A DNA stretch of 64,000 nt from Schizochytrium sp. CCTCC M209059 (Eukaryota; Sar; Bigyra; Thraustochytrida; Thraustochytriidae). The stretch is taken from contig KN805391.1 in NCBI GenBank assembly GCA_000818945.1, positions 362,823 to 426,822 on the forward strand, in the 5' to 3' direction. Below, piece after piece: positions 29,101 through 38,694 of the stretch. The notes under the pieces are model-generated. The model worked only from the letters and a program-made list of their open reading frames with translations, was not told where the DNA came from and did not search any database. The position numbers and the translations under genes were made by a program. Positions within the stretch are counted from its first letter, which is position 1. Each line of letters begins with the position of its first letter.

Positions 29101-30871
29101 GAACAAAGTAGCTCTTTGTAAAGTGAGTGACCTGGAGTCCAGAGGCATCCTTGATGTCGCCAGCGGCTTGTCCCACGAGCTCGGCTTGGAGAAGACGCGG
29201 GGCATCCCGCTCGCTTTTGACAATTTCGCCAAGCACTGGTACAGCCTCCTCGAGAATTTCGAACTGGTCACGTTTCTTGCGCACGCGCTTTTCTGACGTT
29301 TTGATGTACCAGTAGCCATTACCGCTAAGAATGGTACCGATTGTGCCGAGTTTGGAGCCATATGTGATGACGCATTTTCGGCCAACGAGTCCCCCATTAC
29401 TGTCTCGATTTCCACTGCTTGCCGTGCGGCGCGAAGGTTTGCGTCGGAGAGGTTTGACATTGCTGCTACTCTTGTTGCTGCTCGTGCTACTACTGCTGCT
29501 ACTACTACTGCTTCCGCCGCCGCCGCCGCCGCCGCTGGCTTGGTCCTTCTTGCTGGCTGCAGCTCTGGATTTTTTATTCCTGCGGCTGGAAGCGCCTTGG
29601 TCCTCGACCGAGTCGGCCTCGTCATCTAATTCGTCGTCGTCATCGTGGTCATCGTCACCATCATGTCCGTCTTCGTCATCTTCGTCGTCGTCCTGCTTGC
29701 CGCCATTCCCACTGGCAGCGGCGCCGGTCGTACCATTCTTTGTGTTGTCTGCGGTTGCGTCTTCCTCAAGGAGGGCATCAAGAAGCGGCGAGTTGGCCGG
29801 CACGACGAGCTCCGTGGCGCGTCTTGCAAATTCGATTTCGGCATCGGGGCCATCCTCGTCCCTTCGAAGCTGCACCCAGCCATTGCCAGACCTCTGGACC
29901 ACGGCGACCTCGCCTTCGTACTGGGCGGACTTGATAATGACTTGCGCCCCGACCCAGACATTGGGGTCTGTATCTGCAAGCAATTTATCAGAGGCGACAA
30001 TGCCAGGGCGCTTACAATCCACGAGTGGGCGAGAGGACCCGCGGCGGCGGCGACGATTGACGGCTGCGCTAGTGTCTCCGCCTCCCTCGACAGAGTCAGC
30101 GTCGACACCAGCGCCAACGTCCCCGGCGGCTTGTCCGTCTTCGGCGATCTCCAGTTCCTTGCCATCTTCGCTCAGAGGCAGCATACCTGGACCTTGGAAC
30201 TTGTAAACTTCTCCGGTATCATCCATGCGCACCGAGAACCACGTGTTAGGGTGCATTGGGGTCGCGACGATGACGCCTGTCTGGCCGACAAGATGGGATA
30301 CGCGGCTTCGTGCGGCGTTGAGTTCTCGAATGCGTACAGCTCTGCCCACTACAAGTACGTTTTTGGCGTCCCCGGTCAAGACGGAAACGTTGCTGGATAC
30401 GGACGAGCTGCTCGACGAGCGTGCATTCTGCGATAGAGCTTGAGGTCCATCGCCTTCCTCGTTGGTCTTGGATGCGGCGGCCCCGTTGTCGTTGTTCTCT
30501 GCGTCGGCCCCCGTCGCAGGAGTCGCAGCCGCACTCGTAGCAGGTGCTGCAGTAGGCACGGACGTACTGTCAACAGGCGCCGCGGCTGTGTCTCCGGGTG
30601 CGGCTTCGCCTGCGGCGGACATGACGCCGTTGGCCGCAATGATATTGTCTGAACTCCCTCCTAGGGCCGCGTTGTCTGCGCCTTCGACGACCTCAAATTG
30701 TGTGCTGCGCAGACGCGTGTCCTCGCCGTCCGCGAAGCGGATGCGGTACCATGAGTTCGCCTGCGAGGGCGCGGTGATGATATCTCCAAGCTGGCCCACG
30801 CGCTTTTGCGACTTCTCCCGGGTGACGCGGACGCGCGTGCCGATGGGGTGGATCGCCGCCGGCCCTGCCAT
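26189..30871 (-). CDS. Large acidic protein with four SH3-like repeats
   Basis: This 1560-residue protein is not assigned to a known family. Four divergent copies of a small beta-barrel module lie at ~8-62, 173-234, 306-357 and 495-541. They share a G-x2-V-x-I start, a central G-x2-G-x-I and a W or Y followed by an alternating V-x-V strand, resembling Tudor/KOW/agenet-type SH3-like folds. A Cys cluster around ~880-905 (CDVCKLEM, then two further Cys in CWNPAC) looks like a zinc site. It contains long Asp/Glu runs, basic RRRRR and KKRRKRE stretches and a Gln/Ser/Asn-rich C terminus. The composition suggests a nuclear, chromatin- or RNA-associated protein, but this is inference. The frame is open for 4.7 kb without introns. 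The acidic tracts are encoded by GAC/GAT repeats. Confidence 0.75.
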   Translation of the reverse strand: MAGPAAIHPIGTRVRVTREKSQKRVGQLGDIITAPSQANSWYRIRFADGEDTRLRSTQFEVVEGADNAALGGSSDNIIAANGVMSAAGEAAPGDTAAAPVDSTSVPTAAPATSAAATPATGADAENNDNGAAASKTNEEGDGPQALSQNARSSSSSSVSSNVSVLTGDAKNVLVVGRAVRIRELNAARSRVSHLVGQTGVIVATPMHPNTWFSVRMDDTGEVYKFQGPGMLPLSEDGKELEIAEDGQAAGDVGAGVDADSVEGGGDTSAAVNRRRRRGSSRPLVDCKRPGIVASDKLLADTDPNVWVGAQVIIKSAQYEGEVAVVQRSGNGWVQLRRDEDGPDAEIEFARRATELVVPANSPLLDALLEEDATADNTKNGTTGAAASGNGGKQDDDEDDEDGHDGDDDHDDDDELDDEADSVEDQGASSRRNKKSRAAASKKDQASGGGGGGGSSSSSSSSSTSSNKSSSNVKPLRRKPSRRTASSGNRDSNGGLVGRKCVITYGSKLGTIGTILSGNGYWYIKTSEKRVRKKRDQFEILEEAVPVLGEIVKSERDAPRLLQAELVGQAAGDIKDASGLQVTHFTKSYFVLRRGGANGGKDDDFFDDAIGDNGDDDTGGGEDDDDNDDDDDDDDEDGDESDAQQGGAGRPRRRRKTTTTAINTTTTSAKKTANPDGPFARQHDDVQFPNMPKAILRQFYVHVGQITAESEQRKSVDTATTKRRRNAGAGASLSVRSSSEPGTRGRATARRTASSSTPALANNDDDAKSSVAGSTSGAAETTRRPARNVRRASNRSRTKIRGPSRIPLTEDPKINRLLQANKERQDAIHAWMTHDRERMFKYNQHRPDLKLWRDRICGDDDDAAGDKYVPPVVKIPHCDVCKLEMHSNNASCWNPACWASPVFQAGAVPLDHAKAIPVTRDETVSDYKFAVVQSPRKPGFIEVTEASFPFMYNVDVRDWSDAAREASSSAETKVAVSTEAKTERESPFPEIKRLSSEAQRRYVRAVSRATMKGWGRFVAGRKRNEEETIISPLETYHYRAVPITIGCRKRPLDEPRDQGLNGYFGKGWNDELARPYYESRKKRRKRELELKKVAAGADNDDEDDQENEDNKDDDGDVAMGGTTRSRILKKRQKSMSTGGKIGDNNDDDDADDDDDDESSGDEEWATDDLTGLDFRWRSWGYVESAPRKTDAHPTFDTAASIMSLGTGQINEKQLQSLKDGKKSILKEVDRKLAKKGGAAGKGGAKGQSTAAARKTNARGGAGGRASPQTLSMQNGSIPGIEGLTPIVSNALLGGPGASTGSSPASVGGASKTGSSGKSPAKRSRAKGKRRASSNSPSGGPLTNSSPAAASPAANDTTARVQSLFQSIMGNRLPPNWQQDTQGSSQSVQGHGSGSGEFTPMQQLEQLQQLQQRLANATSPASGNASLGTSGIARLISENSANSSASESGSGRNGTNNTSNPTTTLFANLFNSNAARSTQASGAGSSSSGIPGDLLNALQNGQLAMNLLSNLQQNQSSQGHHPQQQQLPQQPSTTGQSAEGAQNGSNGHPPLPDWAGALHRDR

Positions 30872-31192
30872 GCTGCTGCTGCTGCTGCTGCTGCCACCAC
30901 CGCCGCCGCCGGACGCTCCGGCTGCCAGGCGAGGCCGCGCAGGACCTCGCTAGAGCCCGCCAGCCCGGGGCCTGGCTCGCACGCCGGCGAGCTCGCCCTC
31001 GTACGCGAGAAGCTCGCTGCCTGCCTGCCTGCCTGCCAACTGTGGCGCCTCTTCCTCCGGCGGCTCGCGCTCTCTGCCTGCCTGCCTGCCTGCCTGCCTG
31101 GCCGGCCTCCTGCAGCAGCGCGGCCGCGGCGTCTCGAGGCGCGCGGGCGCGTGCTCGCGCGCGGGCGTCGCGGGCGCGCGGTCGGGCAGGCG

Positions 31193-31750
31193 NNNNNNNN
31201 NNNNNNNNNNNNNNNNNNNNNNNNNNNNNNNNNNNNNNNNNNNNNNNNNNNNNNNNNNNNNNNNNNNNNNNNNNNNNNNNNNNNNNNNNNNNNNNNNNNN
31301 NNNNNNNNNNNNNNNNNNNNNNNNNNNNNNNNNNNNNNNNNNNNNNNNNNNNNNNNNNNNNNNNNNNNNNNNNNNNNNNNNNNNNNNNNNNNNNNNNNNN
31401 NNNNNNNNNNNNNNNNNNNNNNNNNNNNNNNNNNNNNNNNNNNNNNNNNNNNNNNNNNNNNNNNNNNNNNNNNNNNNNNNNNNNNNNNNNNNNNNNNNNN
31501 NNNNNNNNNNNNNNNNNNNNNNNNNNNNNNNNNNNNNNNNNNNNNNNNNNNNNNNNNNNNNNNNNNNNNNNNNNNNNNNNNNNNNNNNNNNNNNNNNNNN
31601 NNNNNNNNNNNNNNNNNNNNNNNNNNNNNNNNNNNNNNNNNNNNNNNNNNNNNNNNNNNNNNNNNNNNNNNNNNNNNNNNNNNNNNNNNNNNNNNNNNNN
31701 NNNNNNNNNNNNNNNNNNNNNNNNNNNNNNNNNNNNNNNNNNNNNNNNNN
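31193..31750. other. Assembly gap (558 N)
   Basis: Unknown bases flanked by very GC-rich, CG- and CTG-rich sequence. The gap probably reflects a sequence that was hard to read through. Its true length is not known. Confidence 0.98.
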
Positions 31751-32648
31751 GGCGCCGCGCTGCTGCTGCGAGCGGAGCGGGGCCGCGGCCGCGCGCGCCG
31801 CTGCTGCTGCCGGCTGCCTGCGCGCCTGCCGCCGCTGCCTCGCCGCGCCTCGCCTCGCCGTCGCGGAGTCTGCGGGTCTGTCTGCTGCGCCGGCGAGGAT
31901 CGGCCGCGACGAGGTCGCCGGGAGGAGATGAGGCCAAGGAACGGCGCGCGCCGCATCGCCCCGCGCAGAGCGACGTGGCCCTCCTTGCGCGCGGATGCAC
32001 GCCTGCCTGGCCCGTATCTGTGCACCGCCGCATGTATTTTGCGACCCTGACGGGGCTTAACCTCGGCCCGGGAGGCGGGGGAGACTCCAGCGGTACCCCC
32101 CAGGTGCAGGCTGGGAAGGGGGCTGGCTCTGGGCTCCGCGCAGACTGCCCCTCTGCATGCGCAAAGGGGGATTTTAGCAGGAAGAGACTTATAATGCAGG
32201 ATAGGTCTGAAAGAACGAAGGCCCTCTCCCTTTCGATGGTGAATAAAAATTCTTGCTACGCATGGGGAAACATCCTATACGAGCCAAGTGTTGCTATCTA
32301 CGCACTGCTGTGCATTCGAGGAGCTTGACTGGCCCGACCTAACCAAGTTTGCGTGGTGAACGCAGAAAACTAACTTAAGTGCTTGGGCCATGATGCGATG
32401 CGATGCGATGCGATGCGAAGGAGGGGAAGGGAAGGAAACAAACAGCCAGAAGAAAAAAAAATGTGGCACAGTGGGACGCGCGGATAACCGACTTGCGGCG
32501 AACCGCGCAAGTTCAACTTCGGCGGAGACTCACTGTCAGTGCGGAATGCAGAGGCGCGCCACAGAGCGGCCCGTCAACGGCCGCCTCGCCAAGCCGCAGA
32601 GCGCCATCGAGAAGGCAAGGCGAGGACCCGGCCGCGCTCGCGTACGCA

Positions 32649-32670
32649 CGCTCGCTCGCTCGCTCGCTCG
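32649..32670. repeat. GCTC tetranucleotide run
   Basis: Five to six GCTC units, about 165 bp upstream of the RUVBL1 start codon, probably within its 5' UTR or promoter. Confidence 0.85.
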
Positions 32671-32833
32671 CAAGGAGGACGCAAGCGCGCACGCAGACGC
32701 AGAAGAATCTGGTCCGCGCGACGCGCGAGTTCGCGCACGAGCAGAGTCGCGGGAACGAGACTCTCCGTGGCGGTGACCGCCGCGCGACAGCGAGCGAGCC
32801 CAGCAACGCGCAAGGCAGAGCAGGAAGGAGACC

Positions 32834-34396
32834 ATGAAGGTGAGTGCAGAACGAACGGGGAGGCGAAGCAGACACCAGCATAGCGTCAACGAGCTCTCGT
32901 ACTCTTTGACGATCAAAGTTGCCGTATCGTTGAATATCACGAAACTAAAATTTGCAGCAAACTTAGCATGAACGAGTGGACTAACCTTTTCTTCTTTTGC
33001 ATGATGTGCCATCGCGTCAACAATCCAGATCGAAGAGGTCAAATCCCTCAACAAGAAGCAGCGCATCGCCGCCCATACTCACGTCAAGGGTCTCGGCATC
33101 GATGAATCCGGGTCTGCAATCGTCGCGAGCGTCTCGTCCGGCCTCATTGGCCAAGAACGCGCACGTGAGGCATGCCAGGTCGTCGTGGACCTGATCCGCG
33201 GGTCCAAGATGGCAGGCCGGGCTCTCTTGCTGGCTGGTGCTCCGGGTACAGGCAAGACCGCCCTCGCCATGGCCATCTCGCAAGAGCTCGGCGCAAAAGT
33301 ACCCTTCGTCCCCATTACCGGTTCCGACGTGTACTCGCAAGAGGTGCGGCGCACGTCGGTTCTCGAAGAGGTCTTTCGTCGGGCCATTGGACTTCGTATT
33401 AAAGAGCAAAAGGAAGTATACGAAGGCGAGGTGACCGAGTTGACGCCCGTCGAGACCGAGAGCGACCTTACATACGGTAAGACGGTGTCGCACGTGGTCA
33501 TCGGCCTCAAGACGACCAAGGGCGCCAAGCAGCTCAAGCTCGATCCGAGCATCTACGACGCCTTGCAAAAGGAGCGCGTCACCGTTGGCGACGTCCTGTA
33601 TATTGAAGCCAGCACGGGGGCAGTCAAGCGGGTGGGCCGCTCCGACGCCTTCGCCACAGAGTTCGACCTCGAGGCCGAAGAATACTGCCCGGTGCCCAAG
33701 GGCGACGTGCACAAGAAGCGCGAGATTGTTCAGACTGTTACTCTCGCCGATCTCGACGCTGCCAACGCGCGGCCTCAAGGCGGTGGCCAAGACATTGTGT
33801 CCATGATGGGCCAGATGCTCAAGCCGAAAAAGACCGAAACGACCGACAAGTTGCGTCAGGAGATCAACAAGGTTGTCAACAGGTACATTGACCAGGGCAT
33901 CGCAGAGCTCGTTCCCGGAGTGCTCTTCATCGATGAGGTGCACATGCTTGACATTGAGTGCTTCACGTATCTGAATCGCGCGCTCGAGTCGACGCTCGCC
34001 CCGATCGTCATCTTTGCAACCAACCGTGGCGTCTCCACAATTCGCGGCACCGATGTGCGTTCCCCACACGGCATCCCTGTCGATCTGCTCGATCGCACGC
34101 TCATTGTGCGCACGCAGCCGTACACGCTCGAGGAGCAGATTGGCATTCTCTCGATCCGCGCCTCCACAGAAGGCATCACTCTGGACGAGGAGGCGCTCGC
34201 ACGTCTTGGCGAGATTGGCTCCAAGACTTCACTCCGTTTTGCCGTACAGCTGCTCACCCCGGCCAAGATCCTGGCGGCCACTGCGGGCCGAGATCAGGTC
34301 CAGCTCGGCGACATTGAGGAGGTCGACCGCCTCTTCTTTGATGCCAAGGCGTCCGCCAAGCATCTTGCCAAGCTCGACGCTGATTACCTCAAGTAA
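32834..34396 (+). CDS. RUVBL1: RuvB-like AAA+ ATPase 1 (pontin), spliced
   Basis: This is a join of 32834-32839 and 33029-34396, giving 457 residues against 456 in human. The first coding exon is only ATG AAG. After a 189-bp intron, exon 2 resumes in phase 0 as IEEVKSLNKKQRIAAHTHVK, which restores the invariant MKIEEVKS start of pontin. Without splicing the conserved N terminus has no ATG. The Walker A motif is GAPGTGKT (residues 72-79) and Walker B is LFIDEVH with D304 and E305. The OB-fold insertion (~125-235), sensor and arginine-finger regions are all present. RUVBL1 forms hetero-hexamers with RUVBL2 in the INO80, SWR1, TIP60 and R2TP complexes and acts in chromatin remodelling and in snoRNP and PIKK assembly. 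A consensus AATAAA lies at 34538, about 140 bp past the stop. RUVBL2 is excluded by the MKIEEVKS start. Confidence 0.95.
32840..33028 (+). other. RUVBL1: Intron of RUVBL1 (189 bp)
   Basis: The donor is GTGAGT directly after ATG AAG. A CTAAC branch-point-like motif followed by a pyrimidine-rich stretch lies at 32981-32985, and the acceptor CAG ends at 33028. Splicing joins codon 2 to codon 3 in phase 0 and gives the family-conserved N terminus. Confidence 0.9.
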
Positions 34397-34681
34397 ATCT
34401 TGCGTTTGCTGGCTCGAAAGTCTTCCCTTGATTTTTGTTTGTCTCTACCCCTCTCTCTCTTTTTCCGACGCGCAATTTCCAAAGTCCCAGCGCAAGCTCT
34501 TCCTTTGGTACCTGTGTGGATGGATGCATGGAGAAACAATAAAGGAAAAGAAAAAGAGGTCGAGCAAGGCAAGAAAGAAATCACCAAATATAGTTTTGAC
34601 AAAGAGCCCTAGCCCAAGATATAAGCCAAGTTTATTCTAATAAGAATGATTGATGGCATCGTCACGTCGCGTGCCTATACT

Positions 34682-36450
34682 TTACTTTGCAAGCGCATCG
34701 CGCGCGGCTTGCAGCTTGGCCTTGGCGCGCTCGAAGGCAGCTTGGGCTTTCTCTTGCTGCTCGCGGTAGCGCTTCTTGAGAAGCACGTTTTTCGATTTGC
34801 GAAGCTTGACGATTGCCGCATCGAGAGCCGCCTTGGCCTTGCGAGCCTCGTATTCGAGCTTGCGGATCTCCAGCATTGCAGGATCTTCGTCCGCGCCCCC
34901 TGGTGGGGGAGAAGGCATCGGGGCTCCGGGAGTGCCTCCAGGTGTGCCGCCTGGAGTCATGCCCGGGGTCAGTCCCGGCGATGCAGATGGCATGGGCTGT
35001 GGCGAAGGTGATGGTTGGGGCGGCGGCGATGGCGACGGTGTGGGTGCACTGGGAGTTGGTACATTGGGACTTGGACCCGGACCGCCAGTGCTTGTCGACA
35101 TTGACGTCGATGTTGAGGACGAAGACGGGAATCCCGAAGGCGGTGATGGCGATGGCTGAACAGATCCCGGGGTCGTCCCAGCACCAATAGACGCGACACT
35201 CTTCGGGGGAAGCGCCGCCTGGGCGAGAGGTGGAGCAGGTGGTGCTGGAGGCGGGGGCGGTCCTGGCGGCGCCGGTGTTGAGGCGCTGGTTGACGGCATG
35301 CTGGCCGGTCTTGGGGCTGTCGAAGGAGCAGCCGGCGGTGGCGGCGGTGGCGGCGGTGGCGGGGCGGAAGAAGACCCCGGTGCCGAAGCGCCCGTTTTGC
35401 TTGGTTTTGTCGAAGCTCCGGCATTGGTCATTGGCGGCGCCTTTTTCTTGTTGTCTGCATCCTTTTTCACAGGCGCTCCTGGCCCACTCTTGGCAAAGAA
35501 ATCGTCCATTCCCACCATTTTAATGGCAGGTCGTTCCGAACGCGACGCTGCAGTATTCGAGGAGCTGTTGCCCGAAGCGCCAGGTCCGGTGCCGTTGCTG
35601 CCTGCGGCAGCCGTTGACGTCGTTGCAGAGCCGCTTGCGGACGCCTGTTCTGCCGCAACAGCGCGCGAAGCGGCCTCTGGACTGATGCCGATCTTTTTCA
35701 AGTGCTGCAAGTAGTTTTCAAACGCCAAGTCATACGCACGTCGCGAATCTGTGAGAAAGTTATCTGTGCCCTGTTTGATGATAGTCCGGTCATCCCAATA
35801 CTGCATAAAGGGTTCCATATCGACAAGCTCATCGTACTGCAGCACCGTCGTTTTGTCCTCGGAAAGTTTGTCCTGCGTAGTAAGGCTCACGTTAGCACCC
35901 GCATGGGTCTTGGCGGGCAACGACGCCTGTCGTCTCCTGCGCGCGATAATCGACTTACCACAATCTTGCGCAGCTGCTGGTCCATGCGACCGACGAGGCG
36001 GGTCCGCTCGTCTTTTTCTTCGGGGAGGCCGTTCCTCACTGTGCGATCCATGCGACTAAAACGCTGCGAGCGAGCTTGCTTCATGGGCGGCGTGAGGCCG
36101 TCGTCCATCAAATGCGGCACCTCGGGCCTGGGCTTGGATCCTACTTTGATGTTTTGCACCTCGACCACTTGCGCGACGTCGGCGCTCTTGTAGTACACAT
36201 ACGAGTCTTTGGTCTTTTCCGTCTCGACCACCGTCGGCAGGTCGCGCAGCGTCGCGTAGTAGGCGTCGTCGCCGATCTTGAACACGAGCTCGCGCGGCTT
36301 CTCGCTCGACTCGGCCTCGATCAGGATCTTTTCTCCCGCGCCATCAGGTCGGCTCACCACGTCTTGCACGCGGTCCGAGATCTCTGGCGGCACGCGCAGC
36401 AGTACGTGCTCCTCCAGCCCGCCGACCGTCAGGTCCTGCACGCGGCTCAT
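34682..36450 (-). CDS. TAF7: TFIID subunit 7 (TAF7), spliced
   Basis: The coding parts are 36450-35959 (164 codons) and 35872-34682 (396 residues plus stop), 560 residues in all. Exon 1 is the TAFII55 conserved domain: LEEHVLLRVPPE at the start, then RDLPTVVET, a YYKSADVAQVVEV block and the HGLTPPM-K-like LTPPMKQARSQRF basic segment that ends the domain. Exon 2 begins DKLSEDK and carries a short helical region, a very Pro/Ser/Gly/Met-rich linker (~260-490) and a C-terminal coiled coil typical of TAF7. TAF7 contacts TAF1 in TFIID and regulates its activity during RNA polymerase II initiation. The Pro-rich linker is much longer than I expect for TAF7. The unspliced frame would end 24 codons after the donor, so splicing is required. 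Confidence 0.9.
35873..35958 (-). other. TAF7: Intron of TAF7 (86 bp)
   Basis: Read on the minus strand, the donor is GTAAGT at 35958, a CTAAC branch-point-like motif lies at 35895-35891, and the acceptor CAG ends at 35873. The join is phase 0, Val to Asp. The length is not a multiple of three, so retention breaks the protein. An alternative acceptor further upstream (GACAG) is possible but lacks a branch-point motif before it. Confidence 0.82.
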
Positions 36451-36886
36451 CTTCTCTGCGCCCTGCCGCGCGAAGGGGAGTTGCTTGAGGTTTTGGGCTT
36501 TTTTTTTTTTTTTTAAAGGGGGTTGACTTTTTGGGGGGATGTGAACACGCGGGGGGCGGCGACACGAGTTTTTTCAAAGGATAAAAAGCCGAACTCTCTT
36601 CTTCAACTTGGTGGAAATAACTTTCCGCGCGACGAACCTGCCGCTGAGTTTTCGTGCATAGTAGGTCTAGTCTACTTGACAAAAGGGGATCGTTTTAAAC
36701 GAGGCCTTGGGTCCAGACTTTGATGTACAAGTCCTAAAGAAGAAAGGAAAAAGACAAAGAAGGAGAAGACGATGACAATAACATCAAAGACCTTGCAACG
36801 AGCTATACTTTATACTTTGAAATTAAACATACCGTCTCTCTCTCTCTCTCTCTCTCTCTTTCGAGCTTTTATAATAAAATATCAAC
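36451..36886. other. Spacer with T-run and CT microsatellite
   Basis: This 436-bp spacer lies between two minus-strand genes. A run of 16 T (36499-36514) is about 50 bp upstream of the TAF7 start codon, and a CT dinucleotide repeat (36834-36860) lies just beyond the stop of the Ecdysoneless gene. No gene is seen. Confidence 0.6.
36834..36860. repeat. CT dinucleotide microsatellite
   Basis: About 13 CT units in the 3' flank of the Ecdysoneless-like gene. Confidence 0.9.
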
Positions 36887-38587
36887 CTATGGAGACGTGC
36901 GCGCAGCACGAAGGTCTTCTGTGAGACGCGACATGAGACTTGACGCAGGACCAGCGGCCATTCCCTCACCCGTGACCGAATTCACAAGACTTTGTACAAG
37001 ATTGAGATCGACATCAAGAGGAGCGAGACCACCGCCTCCGCCACCACTGTTCTCAAACGTTGAGGTGAGATTTGCTTCGGCACTGAGCTCTTCCTCCAAC
37101 AGCTCGTCGGCTGCCTCGTCCAAAAGACGATCCTCTTCACTGTCAGTGGCCTCGACGTCCTGATCATCATTTTCCTGAACATCTTCCCCATATAAAGTTT
37201 CCTCTTTCAAGTCTTGTCCTTGTAGAACTTGTAGCAGGCTGTTCACGTCAAAGCTTACGCTGGAATTTGGCGTTTGGCGTTGCGCGGAACCTCTGCCCTC
37301 ATCAACTGGAACATCGATGCCCTCGAATCCTGACTCCGCCTCAAAGAGTGCACGCATCTCAGACGTGAGCGAGTCAAGGTTGCTTGCGTCTTGACCCCCA
37401 AGTACGCTCGCAACGCTCCCCGATACCTGCTGCAGGACACTTTGTAACGCATCCGGTTCGACTTCGATCCACTGATCGTTATCATCCGGAGGCGGCGGAC
37501 CGGTCGGCTCCGCAAGAGGTTTTGTGCTCACAGCAAGGCATGTCGTCAGCGCAAGCTGCAATGCTGCATCATAGTATACGGCGTTTTCATTTGCCGAAAT
37601 CAATAGTTCAAGACCTGCAGCCAATGCCAAGCCGAGCCGCAAGCCTTGTTGCAAACGATCAGGGCTCACCTTTGCAATCGTTGCAGCACACCATTCACGC
37701 TTGTTGTACCGCGCAGGATCTGCCATTTGATGCGACGAAAAGTGTTGCAGCTGAGCGTAACTTGTGCGCGATAATGAGATTTGCTGTAGACGCAGTGGGC
37801 CGCGAGGACCGAAGCGATCGAGCTTCCAGGCTGCTTGCGTCGCACGGGCCGCGGGCTCAGCATGTCGCAAGGCATGAACCGCTTGCGGGATCGCTTGCGG
37901 ACACTCGATAGCGACACGAGCGAAAGCATCTGACATGGCCACCGCAAACTTATGCGGAGCCCACTGCGCCCGAGAGGCTGCTCCGAAGGGCCCTTGGGCC
38001 AAAATCGTCTCTACAGCAGCGCTCGACCTCGTGCTACAGGGGTTTTGAAGGATCACCTCGCGACAAAGAACGCTTGGTGCCCCAAACGAGACAATCGTTG
38101 GAGGCACGAGATGCAGGTTTCCTTGGAACATGAAGATGCGGCCTTGACTTGTTTCCGGTTCAAGCCAGTCGGGAAGAGCTTCTGCAGCCTCAATAAGTAA
38201 AGTGTCACCATCTTGGTCGTACATGCTCGTGAGGCATGCCCCTGACAGTTTCCGGGTCATTTCGCGCAGCAAGTGCGCAATGAACCAGACATCTTCCATC
38301 CCATCGCATACCATTACCTTGCCTCGAAGCGTGGCCATGGGGATTGTTGCGTCTGGCTCATCGCGCAGAGACTCTTCGTCGATGTCTAATGCAAAGGCAT
38401 CGACCGTAAAGACGTGCTCAGCAAGCTCGGAGTCTATGGTCGCGAGGAGTTCGCGTCGCGCTTCCTTGACCGCCATTCTGCGCTTGTCACGGTCGCCGTG
38501 CCATAGTTCCGCGACCTGCGGCCAGACCTCGGCCTCAACCACCACAAGCACCTCGTACGCCACAAAGTCGCAGGTTTCCGAAGACAT
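36887..38587 (-). CDS. ECD: Ecdysoneless-like protein (ECD/SGT1 family)
   Basis: This 566-residue protein matches the Ecdysoneless family. The N-terminal half has the diagnostic run VWFIAHLLREMTRKL, followed by a D-G-D-x-LLIEAAE block, LPDWLEPE, and the F-QGNLHLVPP segment. The C-terminal third is acidic (long Asp/Glu clusters, ~440-520), which is also typical. ECD proteins bind the R2TP co-chaperone and spliceosomal U5 components such as PRPF8 and affect cell-cycle progression and pre-mRNA splicing. RUVBL1, an R2TP subunit, lies 2.5 kb away, but I draw no functional link from that alone. ATG is at 38587 and TAG at 36887-36889, with no intron needed. Confidence 0.9.
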   Translation of the reverse strand: MSSETCDFVAYEVLVVVEAEVWPQVAELWHGDRDKRRMAVKEARRELLATIDSELAEHVFTVDAFALDIDEESLRDEPDATIPMATLRGKVMVCDGMEDVWFIAHLLREMTRKLSGACLTSMYDQDGDTLLIEAAEALPDWLEPETSQGRIFMFQGNLHLVPPTIVSFGAPSVLCREVILQNPCSTRSSAAVETILAQGPFGAASRAQWAPHKFAVAMSDAFARVAIECPQAIPQAVHALRHAEPAARATQAAWKLDRFGPRGPLRLQQISLSRTSYAQLQHFSSHQMADPARYNKREWCAATIAKVSPDRLQQGLRLGLALAAGLELLISANENAVYYDAALQLALTTCLAVSTKPLAEPTGPPPPDDNDQWIEVEPDALQSVLQQVSGSVASVLGGQDASNLDSLTSEMRALFEAESGFEGIDVPVDEGRGSAQRQTPNSSVSFDVNSLLQVLQGQDLKEETLYGEDVQENDDQDVEATDSEEDRLLDEAADELLEEELSAEANLTSTFENSGGGGGGLAPLDVDLNLVQSLVNSVTGEGMAAGPASSLMSRLTEDLRAARTSP

Positions 38588-38694
38588 TGCGGCCGCCCGT
38601 CAGCGCGGCGCGCGGCCTTCGCCTTTTTCGCCAGCGGCTGATATTGCTTGATCACTCACCCACCCACGGTCAGCCACCTTAGAGTGCCGTCCCT

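Larger units (their letters stand above)
30872..32833. other. GC-rich divergent spacer with assembly gap
   Basis: The spacer lies between the minus-strand SH3-repeat gene and plus-strand RUVBL1. It is extremely GC-rich on both sides of a 558-base N run and has CTGCC tetramer runs at about 31018-31037 and 31076-31102. A GATGC pentamer run lies at 32394-32418 and a GCTC run at 32649-32670. Open frames crossing the N run are artefacts. The right half (32030-32833) should include the RUVBL1 promoter and 5' UTR. Confidence 0.6.

Noticed and set aside
30661..32328. Long frames running through the N gap on both strands
   Set aside because: Unknown bases cannot end a frame, so these are artefacts.
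33017..34069. 350-codon minus-strand frame opposite RUVBL1
   Set aside because: Shadow of the conserved AAA+ ATPase; no domain of its own.
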